Of a DNA stretch of 64,000 nucleotides, positions 1 to 9,920 are shown piece after piece. Below the pieces are notes generated by a model. The model was not told the origin of the DNA, ran no database searches, and saw only the letters and a program-made list of their open reading frames with translations. The stretch spans positions 7,548-71,547 of the forward strand of contig CAMBSK010000011.1 of the NCBI GenBank assembly GCA_945870575.1. Direction: 5' to 3'. The DNA is from Bordetella parapertussis (GTDB lineage Bacteria; Pseudomonadota; Gammaproteobacteria; Burkholderiales; Burkholderiaceae_C). The translations under genes and the position numbers were made by a program. Every line of letters begins with the position of its first letter. Position 1 is the stretch's first letter.

Positions 1-1539
1 GCTGTTGTCGGCGCGGCGCGCCAGTGCCTTGCCGGTGTCGGTATTTTTCGCGTCCAGCCTGTCATAAGAACCGCTGAACTTGACATCGCGATAACGGGTG
101 GCTACTGAAAGTGTCAAGCCTTGCAAGCGGGCATGATCGATATTTTCATAGCAATTGCATTCACCTGTGGCGTAGAAATAGTCAATGAGGTTTGATATGC
201 GGTTGCGATACGCGACCAGACTCAGACTGTCATTTTGGTATGCGTACTTCAAACCAGCTTCAATGTTGTCTGAGCTTTCAGGCTCTAAACCGGCATTGCC
301 ACCATACTTATAAAAGCGCTGGAATAGCGTTGGCGCCCTGAAAGCACTGCCTGCCGATGCGCGGAGTTGCCACGCGTCATTCAACTCGTAGGCATAGGCC
401 GCCTGAGCCGTATTTTTATCACCGAAATCGCTGTCTGTGTCGTGGCGTGCGTTCAATTGCAAGCTGTGCTGCTCTAGCATCAGACCGTAGCCCAGCGCCA
501 ACGCATTTTGTGAGCGCTCGGTGCCAGCAGGTGTTGTCGATGTATTGTCCAAAGCATCCTCGCGGCGCTCCAGGTTTGCCTGAAAGCGGTGTATGTCCAT
601 GCTGTAGTCGTTTTGAAACACATAGTTGCGCAACACCGTGTTTGTTGCGTACTTTGATCCGGGCTGCGTGATGTAGTCATAGCGGCTGCGAGTCAGTAAC
701 AGCTTGCTTTGATAGCCTGGTGTCCACTGCGCCGTCCAATTTAAGCCTGTGGTTTGAATGGTTTCTACGTTGTGGTCGTCTTCTACAGAGCTTGAATCGT
801 ACTGCGCATCCATCCTGCTTTGCAACAAAGTAGCCTCGAGCTTATGGTCTTTATTGATTTGCAACCCCAAACGCGCGGTTTCCGAATGGCTGTCGTAGCC
901 ATCACTGTCTAGGTTCTTGGCTTTCAATACATTGAAGCCTTTGCTCTTTTCCTTGGTTACGCCAACGGCATAGTCCCATTGTTCTTGCGCACCAGTGAAA
1001 CCAGCATTGACCTGATAGGTGTTGTAAGTACCTGCGCCAACACCTGCATAAGGCTGAAATGCGCCTTCTCCTCTGCGGGTGAACAACTGCACCACCCCGC
1101 CTATGGCGTCTGAGCCATAAATAGCAGCCGCCGGGCCGCGCAGTATTTCTATGCGGTCGATTTGCGCCAGCGGCAATGTCTGCCAGGTGAAGCCGCCGCT
1201 ACCGGACTGGGATTCAATCCGCACACCGTCCACATACACAGCGGTCTGGTTCGTGTTCGCACCCCGGATAAATAAACTGGTCGTGTTACCCGCTCCGCCA
1301 TTGCGGGCAAACTGCACGCTGGGGTAGCTCGACAACACATCAGCAACACCGACAGCCCCACTTCGTTCAATAGCTTGACGGTCTATCACCGTGACATCGG
1401 TGAGCACCTCGCTGACCAGCTGCTCGGTGCGAGTCGCTGTCACCACCACTTCATTCAGGATTTGTGCAAAAGACGGCCATACGGTGGCGCAGCACACCGC
1501 GATCAAGCCCGGCCTCAGGGCTTTCAAACAAGCAAACAT
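1..1539 (-). CDS. btuB: TonB-dependent vitamin B12-type outer-membrane receptor (BtuB-like), 3' end cut by window edge
   Basis: An open frame runs leftward off the window; 513 residues from the N-terminus are visible. It starts with a signal peptide ending near Ala-Gln, followed by a TonB-box-like VVVTATR segment and a plug domain (DRQAIERSG, IFIRGAN-like SLFIRGANTNQT, RIEILRGPAAAIYGSDAIGG), which is typical of BtuB and related receptors. The rest is beta-barrel sequence rich in aromatic and Asn/Asp residues (for example FRAPTLFQRFYKYGG). Family knowledge: such receptors bring cobalamin across the outer membrane using TonB-ExbBD energy. The cobalamin riboswitch directly upstream makes a B12 or corrinoid substrate much more likely than a siderophore. 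The barrel C-terminus is missing only because the window ends. Confidence 0.9.
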   Translation of the reverse strand, partial: MFACLKALRPGLIAVCCATVWPSFAQILNEVVVTATRTEQLVSEVLTDVTVIDRQAIERSGAVGVADVLSSYPSVQFARNGGAGNTTSLFIRGANTNQTAVYVDGVRIESQSGSGGFTWQTLPLAQIDRIEILRGPAAAIYGSDAIGGVVQLFTRRGEGAFQPYAGVGAGTYNTYQVNAGFTGAQEQWDYAVGVTKEKSKGFNVLKAKNLDSDGYDSHSETARLGLQINKDHKLEATLLQSRMDAQYDSSSVEDDHNVETIQTTGLNWTAQWTPGYQSKLLLTRSRYDYITQPGSKYATNTVLRNYVFQNDYSMDIHRFQANLERREDALDNTSTTPAGTERSQNALALGYGLMLEQHSLQLNARHDTDSDFGDKNTAQAAYAYELNDAWQLRASAGSAFRAPTLFQRFYKYGGNAGLEPESSDNIEAGLKYAYQNDSLSLVAYRNRISNLIDYFYATGECNCYENIDHARLQGLTLSVATRYRDVKFSGSYDRLDAKNTDTGKALARRADNS

Positions 1540-1617
1540 AAAAGTAGTCCAACAAAGAAACTTGTTGTCGGCATCCCCGCCGACGTCAAGCGATCAGCCA
1601 GACACGCGGTCTGACCC

Positions 1618-1838
1618 CCTGTTGGCCGGTATCCGGGCTGGCGGAACTGTTTGCGTCGCCTTCCCGCCGGCTTATTCAAGGCCGACAGTGGCTGAGTGAC
1701 ACAAGCTGAACTGAGAACAGTTCGTCCGCTTGACCGTTGCGGGGGCAGCGCAGGCTGAGTGATTCAAAGGCTTATGAACCGATCTCCTGCTTCCCGTTTA
1801 ACTGCCGCATGTGAATCACGCGGCGGGCACCAACGGGC
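1618..1838 (-). ncRNA. Cobalamin riboswitch (B12 element) in the btuB leader
   Basis: On the minus strand, between a promoter-like sequence and the receptor start, the leader carries the conserved core GCTGCCCCCGCAACGG, an AACGGGAAGC element, and a B12 box GCCCGGATACCGGCC near 1621-1645, in the right order. These are hallmarks of class-I cobalamin riboswitches. Known role: adenosylcobalamin binding represses the downstream B12 uptake gene. Boundaries are approximate. About 80 bases separate the B12 box from the start codon, enough for an expression platform. Confidence 0.93.
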
Positions 1839-1840
1839 TA

Positions 1841-1869
1841 AATATAATTCAATATAAATTTAAAGTAAA
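1841..1869 (-). promoter_or_regulatory. Probable sigma70 promoter for the riboswitch-btuB transcript
   Basis: On the minus strand, TTTACT (1869-1864) and TATATT (1846-1841) are separated by 17 bases, in a strongly AT-rich stretch. Transcription would start a few bases before the first riboswitch helix, which fits. Inferred from sequence only. Confidence 0.6.
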
Positions 1870-1987
1870 TATTAAAGTAGTATTTAATTGCAACTGATAG
1901 CTAAACCTACGCCCTGTATGGCGAGTCATCATAGTCAGCAGACCGATTCATAAGCGTATGCTGAGCCTTTAAATGCTGGAGCAATGA

Positions 1988-2359
1988 ATGGAAAATTTCT
2001 GGGTATGGGCGCTGGTCTTTGTTGTCTTGAGCCCGTTGATTCTGGGGCTGCTGTTGATCGGCCTGCAAAAAAAGGTACGCATTATTCACAGTGTGTCGGG
2101 CATCGCAAAAAACGGCTATACCGGATACAGCTGGACGTATTTGTTGTTCGGCTGGTTTGTGCCGGTGGTGCGCGGTGAACTCGGCGTCGGCGTGCTGCAC
2201 CTGGTCATCACGCTGGTGTCATTCGGTTTATCTCAATTGATTTTTCCATTTTTGTACAACCGCCAGTACATGAACCGCATGTTGACCAGCGGCTGGGTGC
2301 TGGACATCGCAGACCCAAATTACAACCTGGCCAGAAAAAAACTCAATATCATCAACTGA
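1988..2359 (+). CDS. Small integral membrane protein of unknown function
   Basis: A 123-residue protein. Residues 5-27 form a strong membrane helix (VWALVFVVLSPLILGLLLIGL), followed by a short cytoplasmic or periplasmic loop, then a second hydrophobic region around 45-90 (YLLFGWFVPVVRGE, LHLVITLVSFGLSQLIFPFLY) and a polar tail. The pattern of a conserved FGWFVPVxRG-like turn and an NRxYxxxLLxxGW-like element after the last helix recalls HrgC/TM2-like small membrane proteins, but I cannot assign it securely. It stands alone, divergent from btuB, and its 3' end overlaps the convergent amidase by eight bases. Confidence 0.6.
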   Translation: MENFWVWALVFVVLSPLILGLLLIGLQKKVRIIHSVSGIAKNGYTGYSWTYLLFGWFVPVVRGELGVGVLHLVITLVSFGLSQLIFPFLYNRQYMNRMLTSGWVLDIADPNYNLARKKLNIIN

Positions 2360-3755
2360 GGCGAGCCGGCTGTCGTGAATGCCAGTCGGTGACGCGCTGA
2401 AACGCGCTGCCTGCGCGTATGAGTGTGGCTTCATCTAAATTCGCTGACACAAGCTGTATAGCGACCGGTGTGTTTTTCACTGTGAAGCCCGCAGGCAAGG
2501 TGATGGTCGGGCTGCCGCTCATGTCGAACGGCGCAGTGAATTTAATCAAGCGCGCCAACTCGGCGGGCACCGTGCCGATGACTGACATCTCTTGGGTGGT
2601 CGGTGACGCCATGGGTTGCGCCGGTATCAACAGCAAATCGCAGTTTTGGAAAAACCCGCGCACCGCGCCGGTGAAAGCGCGGCGGCGCAACCAGATTTTT
2701 TGCATCTCGACCGCAGAAATGGAACGCCCGAATTCAATCAATCCACCCAAACCCGGCCCGTACAAATGTTTGTTTTTCGGATGCCAAGGCTCGTGCGCGA
2801 CAGCGGTCTCAGCAGCACAGGCCGTGCCCCAATCAGCAACCATGTCTGTCACATCAGGAAAGCGCACATGCCGCATGTCGGCGCCCAGCGATTGCAACAC
2901 ATCAAAAGCGGATTGAACCGCTTTTTGCATGTCCACATCCAAACCGGCGCAATACTCGGGGTCAAAGCCAATGCGCAAACCGCTCAACTGCGTGTTATCA
3001 CCACACACGTAATCCGGCACAGGCGCGTGCAATGCCACGCTGTCATCTGCATCTGCGCCTGCAATCAAGCCCAGCATGTGTCCACAGTCCATGGCGGTGC
3101 GCGCCATCGGCCCGATATGGTCAAGGGACGCAGCCAATTCAAACGCACCATGAACCGGCACACGCGCCCAGGTGGGCTTGAGGCCGGTCACACCATTCGC
3201 GGCTGAAGGAAAACGGATGGAGCCGCCGGTGTCTGTGCCAATGGCTGCAAAACACAATCCCGCCGCGACAGCCACACCGGAGCCGCTGGAGGATGCGCCC
3301 GACCAATGGTCGTCATGCCAAGGGTTGATGGGCGGCGGCACATCCGGATGGTGATCGGCGAAAGCCGCTTCGGTCATGGTAAGTTTGCCGAGCAACACCG
3401 TGCCTGCTTGGCGCAAGCGTTTCACTACCGTGCCGTCGTAGGCGGGTTTGAAGTCGCGCATCATCGGCATACCAGCAGCGGTGACGATGTCTTTGGTGTA
3501 GCACAGGTCTTTCAATGCAATCGGCACGCCGTGCAAAGGACTGAGTATTTGGCGGCGCATGATCATGGCGTCTGCGTCACGCGCCTGCTTTAAAGCGATG
3601 TCATGCGAGACGGTGGCGTAGGACAACAAACGTTTGTCGACACGCTCAATCCGGTTGAGCATCATCTGCGTGAGTTCGACAGAAGACAGTTTTTTGCTGT
3701 GCAGCAGTCCTGCCAGTGTGTATGCGTCCAGAAAAGCCAGTTGGTCGTCAGTCAC
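2352..3755 (-). CDS. Amidase-signature family amidase
   Basis: A 467-residue amidase-signature hydrolase. The Ser-cisSer-Lys triad is visible as Lys82 (ALKDLCY), Ser155 in the SGASSSGSG glycine/serine loop and Ser179 in [10 protein letters not shown], with the family's usual 24-residue spacing between the two serines. Family role: hydrolysis of a carboxamide to acid and ammonia; cytoplasmic, no signal peptide. It is the last gene of a leftward cluster with an acyl-CoA synthetase and an amide/urea-type ABC transporter, 23 bases after the ligase stop-side neighbour, suggesting co-transcription. Substrate is not predictable; GatA is unlikely because no gatB or gatC partner is present and the transporter context points to catabolism. 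Confidence 0.88.
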   Translation of the reverse strand: MTDDQLAFLDAYTLAGLLHSKKLSSVELTQMMLNRIERVDKRLLSYATVSHDIALKQARDADAMIMRRQILSPLHGVPIALKDLCYTKDIVTAAGMPMMRDFKPAYDGTVVKRLRQAGTVLLGKLTMTEAAFADHHPDVPPPINPWHDDHWSGASSSGSGVAVAAGLCFAAIGTDTGGSIRFPSAANGVTGLKPTWARVPVHGAFELAASLDHIGPMARTAMDCGHMLGLIAGADADDSVALHAPVPDYVCGDNTQLSGLRIGFDPEYCAGLDVDMQKAVQSAFDVLQSLGADMRHVRFPDVTDMVADWGTACAAETAVAHEPWHPKNKHLYGPGLGGLIEFGRSISAVEMQKIWLRRRAFTGAVRGFFQNCDLLLIPAQPMASPTTQEMSVIGTVPAELARLIKFTAPFDMSGSPTITLPAGFTVKNTPVAIQLVSANLDEATLIRAGSAFQRVTDWHSRQPARLS

Positions 3756-3778
3756 TGTGTGCTCTCTGTCGTCACTGC

Positions 3779-5566
3779 TTAAGCGGTTTGCGGGGAACGC
3801 AAACCGAGTTCATTCACCATGCTTTGACGCATCTGGAATTTTTGCGGCTTGCCGGTGGCTGTGAGTGGAAATTCGCGCACGATGCGCAGATAACGCGGTG
3901 TTTTGTAATGCGCCATGCGCGAGCGGCAAAACTCAATGAACTCTTCTGCTTCAGCAGTTTGCCCGGTTCGCAATATCACCCATGCGGCGATTTCTTCGCC
4001 ATATTTCGCATCCGGCACGCCAAAGACTTGCACGTCCAGCACCTTGGGGTGTTGCATCAACTGGTTTTCAATTTCACGCGGAAATACGTTTTCTCCACCA
4101 CGAATCAACATGTCTTTGACGCGACCCACGATATTGCAATAGCCTTGTGCGTCGATGGTGGCCAAGTCGCCGGTGTGCATCCAGCCTGCATCGTCAATGG
4201 CCTCGGCGGTTTGCTGCGCGTCTTCCCAATAGGAGCGCATCACCAAATAACCGCGCACACACAACTCACCCGGCACGCCCACCGGCACCATGCGTCCATG
4301 CTCGTCAATCACCTTGGCTTGCACATGCGGTTGTATGCGACCGACCGTGGACACCCGCCGCTCCACCGGATCAGACACATGCGATTGGAAAGACAGCGGC
4401 GAGGTTTCGGTCATGCCGTAGCCGATGGTGATTTGCTTCATGTTGAGCGTACGCATCACGGCTTGCATGGTCTCAACCGGACAAGGCGCACCGGCCATGA
4501 TGCCGGTACGCAATAAACTGAAATCCATGTTCGCCACGCCCGGTTCGGCCAGCATTGAGACAAACATGGTGGGCACACCGTGCAAGGCGGTGCAGCGTTG
4601 TTTCAACACCGCTTTGAGGGTGGCGGCGGCATCAAAACCTTCGCCGGGAAACACCATGGCCGCGCCTGCTGCGGTGCAGGTCAACACACCCAACACCATG
4701 CCAAAGCAATGGTAGAGCGGCACGGGTATGCACATGCGGTCTTCGTGGGTCAAGGCCATGGACTTGGCCGCAAAACGCGCGTTGTTGACGATATTGAAAT
4801 GCGACAGCGTGGCACCTTTGGGGTTGCCCGTGGTGCCGCTGGTGAATTGGATGTTGATGGCGTCGTCCGGGTCGAGCGCGGCAGACAAGTCTTTCAAACG
4901 CGCGTGTTGCGCAGGACCGGCTTGTTGCAAAAAATCTTTGAAGCGCATCGCGCGCGCAGGCACCGGTTGCTTGGCAGCTTCATGGGCGGGCAATGAAAGT
5001 TCATCCAGCACAATGACGTGCTTTAAATGTTCTAGCCGCAATGAAGTCAAGTCGCCTGCCGGCCCAGGTCTGTCGATTTCAGGGGCGAGTTGACGCAAAG
5101 TGTCCAAGTAGTCATTGGATTTGTAAGCACGCGCCATCACCAGCATGCGGCAACGCACTTTGTTCAAGGCGTATTCGAGTTCACTGCTTTTGTAAGCGGG
5201 GTTGATATTGACCAACACCGCGCCGATACGCGCTGTCGCAAACTGGGTCAGCAACCATTCCAAGCGGTTCGGTGACCAGATGCCGACCCGGTTACCCCGG
5301 CGTATGCCCATGGCCAGCAAAGCGGCAGCCATGTTGTCAGCCTGTTGTTGCAAGTCATACCAACTCAAACGCTGGTTTTGTGCGACAAACACGGCCGCGT
5401 CCCGCGACCCGTGACGCGCCACCGCGCGGTCGAGTAACTGCGGAATCGTCATGAAATGCAAAGACGCATCGGTGGGACCGGCGACAAAAGACAGTGATCC
5501 CGGCGGACTCAACTTGTGGTCCGCACCGCCTTTGACCCAATCTGACAAAAATGGATTGTGGGACAC
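3779..5566 (-). CDS. AMP-forming acyl-CoA synthetase (FadD-like)
   Basis: A 595-residue member of the ANL adenylating superfamily. Visible motifs: the P-loop-like FTSGTTGNPKGA (residues 241-252), GYGMTETSPLSF (A5), MHTGDLATID (A7), GRVKDMLIRGGENVFPREIE (A8) and a C-terminal Lys in TATGKPQKF (A10). Family role: a carboxylic acid plus ATP and CoA gives acyl-CoA, AMP and pyrophosphate. Closest in feel to medium/long-chain ligases of the FadD or AlkK type rather than PaaK. Lying between two amidase genes, it plausibly activates the acid released from an amide. The exact acid is unknown. Confidence 0.87.
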   Translation of the reverse strand: MSHNPFLSDWVKGGADHKLSPPGSLSFVAGPTDASLHFMTIPQLLDRAVARHGSRDAAVFVAQNQRLSWYDLQQQADNMAAALLAMGIRRGNRVGIWSPNRLEWLLTQFATARIGAVLVNINPAYKSSELEYALNKVRCRMLVMARAYKSNDYLDTLRQLAPEIDRPGPAGDLTSLRLEHLKHVIVLDELSLPAHEAAKQPVPARAMRFKDFLQQAGPAQHARLKDLSAALDPDDAINIQFTSGTTGNPKGATLSHFNIVNNARFAAKSMALTHEDRMCIPVPLYHCFGMVLGVLTCTAAGAAMVFPGEGFDAAATLKAVLKQRCTALHGVPTMFVSMLAEPGVANMDFSLLRTGIMAGAPCPVETMQAVMRTLNMKQITIGYGMTETSPLSFQSHVSDPVERRVSTVGRIQPHVQAKVIDEHGRMVPVGVPGELCVRGYLVMRSYWEDAQQTAEAIDDAGWMHTGDLATIDAQGYCNIVGRVKDMLIRGGENVFPREIENQLMQHPKVLDVQVFGVPDAKYGEEIAAWVILRTGQTAEAEEFIEFCRSRMAHYKTPRYLRIVREFPLTATGKPQKFQMRQSMVNELGLRSPQTA

Positions 5567-5602
5567 CTTATCTGTTACCTGCTGTCTGATGCTTTGTGAG
5601 GC

Positions 5603-8101
5603 TTAGAAATTGCGCCAGTCACCGGCTTGCTCGAACGCATGGGCAGCGCGGTAAATGGTGGACTCGTCCCAGTGCTTGGCGACCAGTTGTACGCCGATAG
5701 GCAAACCGTTGGACATACCGCAAGGCACGCTCATAGCCGGGTGGCCAGTGACATCCAGCGGACAGGTATTGCCCAGCATTTCCAAGGCGCGTTGCACATA
5801 GAGTTTGAGCGACGCATTGGCGGGCGGCAACGGTGTGGCCTTCATAGGTACGGTAGGCAACAACAGCAAGTCATAACGCGACAAAGCGTCGTCATAAGCT
5901 TTAGCAAGTACGCGGCTCAGGTTTTGCGCCTTGGCGTAAAAATGGCCACGGTAATTTTTGATGAAATATTCACCCGCCATCATGGAGACTTTGAGTGAGG
6001 GGGACAATTCATCGGCACGCGCGCGCCAGGCGGAATGTGCGTCCAGCAAACTGGTGGTGTACAAACCTTTCCAGTTGAATCCCATGCCGTTGCCGTTCAT
6101 CATTTGAGCTTGCAAACCTTCGACGGCAATCGCGGTCCAGATGGCTGGGCCGTCCATGTGCATAGGCACAGACACGTCTTCGACAATGGCGCCCATAGCG
6201 CGGAACCGGTCTGCTGCCTGGCGCACTTTGTGATCGACATCGGATTCGCTGTCGGCGCGGTTAAAACCTTCAAGCAACACACCGATACGCAAACCGGAGA
6301 CACCGCGTCCTAATGCTGCGGTGTATCTGTCCACGCGCGGGCTGTATTGGCGCGGATCCAAACCGTCAGCGCCCGCAATCACTTCGAGCAACAAAGCGTT
6401 GTCCGCCACATTGGCTGTCATGGGTCCTGCATGGTCAATGGTGGCTTCGATAGGCATGACACCGGTGTAAGGCACCAAGCCGTGGGTGGGTTTCATGCCG
6501 TAAATGCCACACCATGAAGCAGGCATGCGGATAGAGCCGCCTTGGTCACCGCCAATGGCCAAATCGAGTTCACCTGCACCGACCAAGGCAGCCGAGCCGG
6601 ATGAAGAACCGCCTGCGGAGTAGCCATAGCGGTAGGGGTTGTGTACCGGACCTGCGGCATTGGTGTGGCTGCCGCCGGACAAACAAAAATACTCGCAATG
6701 CGCTTTACCAGCAATGGTGCCACCGGCATCCAAAATACGTGTGACCAACGTGGCATCCACATCGGGCACATAGCCTTCCAGAGATGACGCGCCATTCATC
6801 ATGGGCACGCCCGCCAGACACACGTTGTCTTTGAGCACCACGCGTTTGCCGCTTAAGGGGCCATGCGCGGCACCGCGCACTTCACTTTTGACGGCCCAGC
6901 CGTTCAAAGGGTTATCTGCGGGGCTGGGTTTGATGCCGGGAGTGCGCGGGTAGCGCACTGGAGGCAGGTTATCAGGCAACTGCGTCAATCGGTCGTAGGA
7001 CTGGAAAGTGCCTTCCATGATTTCAAGGTATTCAGCTACTTCGCGGGATGACATGTTCATATGCAGCGATTCGACAATGGCATGCATTTGATCGACAGTT
7101 GGACGTTTGACAGTAGACATGATTCCCCCGGGGCCGGTGGCCTTAGATTCGATGGCGGTTGAATGCGACCGCTTGTTGGTAGAAGAAGTTTTGACCGATG
7201 GACGACTGTCCGCACGCACATGTTCTGCACTGGCGTGGATGCTTGCAGGAGCAGGCGGTGTGTGATGAGATGAATGCGACGCAGGCGCTGGGTTGTGCGC
7301 GCTTGCAGGTTTGGCTGCTTGCGTGTGCGGGCTGTGTGTCATGCGCGCCGAGCCCATGCCCAGCAATTCACTCAAACCGCCGCCGCTCAATTGACTGGCA
7401 TGCAATTCTTTGATGATGGTGCCGCGCTCAAACACCACGACGCGGTGTGCGACATCCAGCACCAAGTCCAAATTTTGTTCAACAATGATCAAGGCCAAGC
7501 CGAATTCATCCCGCAGTCGAGCCAGCGTAGCGCCAATCTCTTGCACGATGGACGGTTGAATGCCTTCACTGGGCTCGTCCAGCAACAACAACCAAGGCTT
7601 GGGAACCAGTGCGCGTGCCAAGGCCAAAATTTGTTGCTCGCCGCCTGACAAAGAGCCACCTTTGCGGTCCAGCAGCACACGCAAACGCGGGAACTGATCG
7701 ACCACGCGCTCCACCGATTGTTCTTCGGTTTCGCCTATATCTTCGCGCCAGGCCATGCGCAGGTTTTCAAGTGCGGTAAGGCCGGGCAAAATGCCGCGAC
7801 CTTGCGGCACATAACCAATGCCCATTTGTGAACGCTGGTGCGCTGGTGAACCGGTGGCTTCGCTGCCGTCAAGAACAATGCGCCCGCCGCTGGTAGGCAA
7901 CAGACCCATGATGACTTTGAGCAGCGTGGTTTTGCCCATGCCGTTATGGCCGACGATGCCGACCGCCTCGCCTTCATGGATTTGCAGATTGACGCCATGC
8001 AGCACCGGGACACGGCCGTAGCCTGCGCGCAAATCGGCGACTTCCAGCACCACATCGGCGCGCTCAAAATGATCTGCGTTGGAGTTGTGTGACTCAGCCA
8101 T
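5603..8101 (-). CDS. Fusion protein: LivF/UrtE-type ABC ATPase joined to an amidase-signature hydrolase
   Basis: One uninterrupted 832-residue frame. Residues about 15-250 are a complete branched-chain/urea-type ATPase: Walker [10 protein letters not shown] (51-59), signature LSGGEQQ (151-157), Walker B LLLLDEP (171-177). Residues about 252-327 are a low-complexity linker rich in His, Ala, Ser and Pro. Residues 328-832 form a full amidase with Lys424, Ser499 (SAGGSSSGS) and Ser523 ([11 protein letters not shown]). At Met328 (codon at 7120) a strong ribosome site GGGGGAA lies just upstream, so a separate 504-residue amidase may also be made from inside the frame. Start overlaps nothing: two bases separate it from the partner ATPase. 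It would couple import and hydrolysis of an amide. Confidence 0.88.
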   Translation of the reverse strand: MAESHNSNADHFERADVVLEVADLRAGYGRVPVLHGVNLQIHEGEAVGIVGHNGMGKTTLLKVIMGLLPTSGGRIVLDGSEATGSPAHQRSQMGIGYVPQGRGILPGLTALENLRMAWREDIGETEEQSVERVVDQFPRLRVLLDRKGGSLSGGEQQILALARALVPKPWLLLLDEPSEGIQPSIVQEIGATLARLRDEFGLALIIVEQNLDLVLDVAHRVVVFERGTIIKELHASQLSGGGLSELLGMGSARMTHSPHTQAAKPASAHNPAPASHSSHHTPPAPASIHASAEHVRADSRPSVKTSSTNKRSHSTAIESKATGPGGIMSTVKRPTVDQMHAIVESLHMNMSSREVAEYLEIMEGTFQSYDRLTQLPDNLPPVRYPRTPGIKPSPADNPLNGWAVKSEVRGAAHGPLSGKRVVLKDNVCLAGVPMMNGASSLEGYVPDVDATLVTRILDAGGTIAGKAHCEYFCLSGGSHTNAAGPVHNPYRYGYSAGGSSSGSAALVGAGELDLAIGGDQGGSIRMPASWCGIYGMKPTHGLVPYTGVMPIEATIDHAGPMTANVADNALLLEVIAGADGLDPRQYSPRVDRYTAALGRGVSGLRIGVLLEGFNRADSESDVDHKVRQAADRFRAMGAIVEDVSVPMHMDGPAIWTAIAVEGLQAQMMNGNGMGFNWKGLYTTSLLDAHSAWRARADELSPSLKVSMMAGEYFIKNYRGHFYAKAQNLSRVLAKAYDDALSRYDLLLLPTVPMKATPLPPANASLKLYVQRALEMLGNTCPLDVTGHPAMSVPCGMSNGLPIGVQLVAKHWDESTIYRAAHAFEQAGDWRNF

Positions 8102-8103
8102 GC

Positions 8104-8829
8104 TTATTTCGCCCGGTTGCCAATGTAAACCTCGCGCACTTTGGCGTTGTTCAAAACCGCATCGGTAGAACCTTCCATCAACACGGCACCTTGATGCAAA
8201 ACAGTGACCGTGCCGCCCAGCATTCGCACAAAATTCATGTCATGGTCGACCACGACCACGGCGGCTTGCTGGTTGATACCGTGAATCAGTTCGACCAGAC
8301 GGTCTGCTTCAGCGCCGGTGATGCCAGCAGCAGGTTCGTCGAGCAACACCAGTTTGGGACGTTGGCACAAGACCAAACCGATCTCGACAATTTGTCTTTG
8401 GCCGTGCGCGAGCTCACCGACACTGCGACGCAAATGTGTTTGCAAACCAAGTTCGGTAACCACGCGGTCAACCTCGGGAGATGCGCCATTTTTGCCGTGA
8501 ATACGACGCGCCGACAACCACAGGTTTTCCCAAACCGTCAAGCCGTTCATCACCGAGGGCACCTGGGTTTTAATGCCTACGCCTAGCTGCACAATTTCGT
8601 GCGGCCGCCAGCCGGTCACATCCTGTCCGCGGATAAATACGCGGCCGTTGCTGTGGTTAATCAGATGCTGACCGGTCAGGCACTTGAATAAGGTGCTTTT
8701 ACCGGCGCCGTTGGGGCCGATCAGGCAACGCAGTTCGCGTTCGCGCAAACTGAAATTGACGTTATTCACAGCCAGCACGCCGCCGAAGCGCATGGACAAA
8801 TCACGGGTTTCGACAATCATTTCACTCAT
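8104..8829 (-). CDS. LivG/UrtD-type ABC transporter ATPase
   Basis: A 241-residue ATPase with Walker [10 protein letters not shown] (about residues 38-46), signature LAHGQRQ, Walker B LVLLDEP and switch His (VVDHD). The LivG-type insertion and the C-terminal VREVYIG tail before the end are characteristic of branched-chain amino acid/urea/amide transporters. It pairs with the ATPase part of the downstream fusion protein; the two ATPases would sit on the LivH/LivM-like permeases encoded upstream. The start overlaps the permease stop by four bases, so translation is likely coupled. Confidence 0.9.
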   Translation of the reverse strand: MSEMIVETRDLSMRFGGVLAVNNVNFSLRERELRCLIGPNGAGKSTLFKCLTGQHLINHSNGRVFIRGQDVTGWRPHEIVQLGVGIKTQVPSVMNGLTVWENLWLSARRIHGKNGASPEVDRVVTELGLQTHLRRSVGELAHGQRQIVEIGLVLCQRPKLVLLDEPAAGITGAEADRLVELIHGINQQAAVVVVDHDMNFVRMLGGTVTVLHQGAVLMEGSTDAVLNNAKVREVYIGNRAK

Positions 8830-9920
8830 GAACCGTGCCCCGTTTTGTCCTGTGCGGCGGCGGGCCGCTGCTGGCGTCGTTCACCGCCGCGTCGGCGCAA
8901 ACTGTTAGAGCGCGCCCGGCTGACGCTGCGCTGATCCTGTTGATGGCGCCAGCCCAGAATCGAAGGCAGCAAACCGCGCGGCAGCAGCAGTACCACCAGC
9001 ACCAAAATGGCGCCAATGACCAGCGAGTTGTCAATAAAAGTTTGACCGCCGAGCAAAAGCTTCATGGTGCCCAGCAGAACAGCACCTATGACCGGGCCCA
9101 TCAAAGTACCTAAACCACCGGCAATCACCCAGATGATGACTTCGACCGATTGACCCAGGCCGAACAGAGCAGGTGTGACAATTTCGGCCCAACTCGCAAA
9201 CAAACACCCTGCCATACCAGCCATGGCGGCAGACAGAGAAAAAATGGCGGTCTTGTATGCAGGTGCGTTGTAGCCCAGCAGTTCAATACGCGCTTCGTTT
9301 TCGCGGATGCCCAACAAGATGCGACCAAAAGCGCTGGACAACACCCAGCGCGAAATGAGGTAGCAAAAGACCAGGCAGCAAACCACCAGGTAATAAAACG
9401 GCACTCCGAAAATCGGCGTTGACGGATCACCGGGCACATTCAGAATGGGAAAAGCCGGAATCCCGTTGAAACCACCTAAGCGTGCATTGCCTATGCTGTA
9501 AGCGTCGCCTGCGGTCGCTCCCATGAACTTGGCCAAGATCAGCGAAAACACCAAGGTGATCACGCCCATGTACACATCGCTGATACGACCGTAAAACATC
9601 ATCGCGCCTATGAGTGCCGCCACGAAAGCAGGCAGCAAAATAGCCAGCATCCAGGCCGCCGTGCTTTCACCCAGATTCATGGACGTGATGGCGTAGGTAT
9701 AAGCGCCGAGACCGAAATACGCGGCATGCCCGAAGCTGAGAATACCGGCATAGCCCCACATCAAACCTAGCGACAAGGCAAACAAAGCCCAGATACCCAG
9801 CAGAGTTGGCGTGTTGGTATCAAAGAATGCCGGCAGCAGCAGCAGCAAAATGAAAACAGTGATGATCCAGCCCCAATGGGTGCGACCTGCGCTGGAGAAT
9901 TTGGCGGCGTCTCCAATCAT
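8826..9920 (-). CDS. LivM/UrtC-type ABC transporter permease
   Basis: A 364-residue inner-membrane permease with about nine hydrophobic helices; signatures include GYAGILSFGHAAYFGLGAY and GVFF-like ENEARIELLGYN followed by KTAIFSLSAAMAGMAGCL, and the GLGTLMGPVIGAVLLG box, typical of LivM. The C-terminus is extended by a very basic, Gln/Arg-rich tail of about 45 residues (RHQQDQRSVSRARSN...) that is cytoplasmic and unusual for the family. It overlaps both neighbours by four bases. Confidence 0.9.
   Translation of the reverse strand: MIGDAAKFSSAGRTHWGWIITVFILLLLLPAFFDTNTPTLLGIWALFALSLGLMWGYAGILSFGHAAYFGLGAYTYAITSMNLGESTAAWMLAILLPAFVAALIGAMMFYGRISDVYMGVITLVFSLILAKFMGATAGDAYSIGNARLGGFNGIPAFPILNVPGDPSTPIFGVPFYYLVVCCLVFCYLISRWVLSSAFGRILLGIRENEARIELLGYNAPAYKTAIFSLSAAMAGMAGCLFASWAEIVTPALFGLGQSVEVIIWVIAGGLGTLMGPVIGAVLLGTMKLLLGGQTFIDNSLVIGAILVLVVLLLPRGLLPSILGWRHQQDQRSVSRARSNSLRRRGGERRQQRPAAAQDKTGHGS

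Noticed and set aside
2616..3206. A 196-codon plus-strand frame inside the amidase region
   Set aside because: Antisense to the amidase with its complete catalytic triad.
5603..8101. Sequencing error creating a false fusion
   Set aside because: The linker is long, low-complexity and in frame for about 75 codons with no stop, as expected for a real linker; a single-base error would hardly give this. It cannot be fully excluded without reads.
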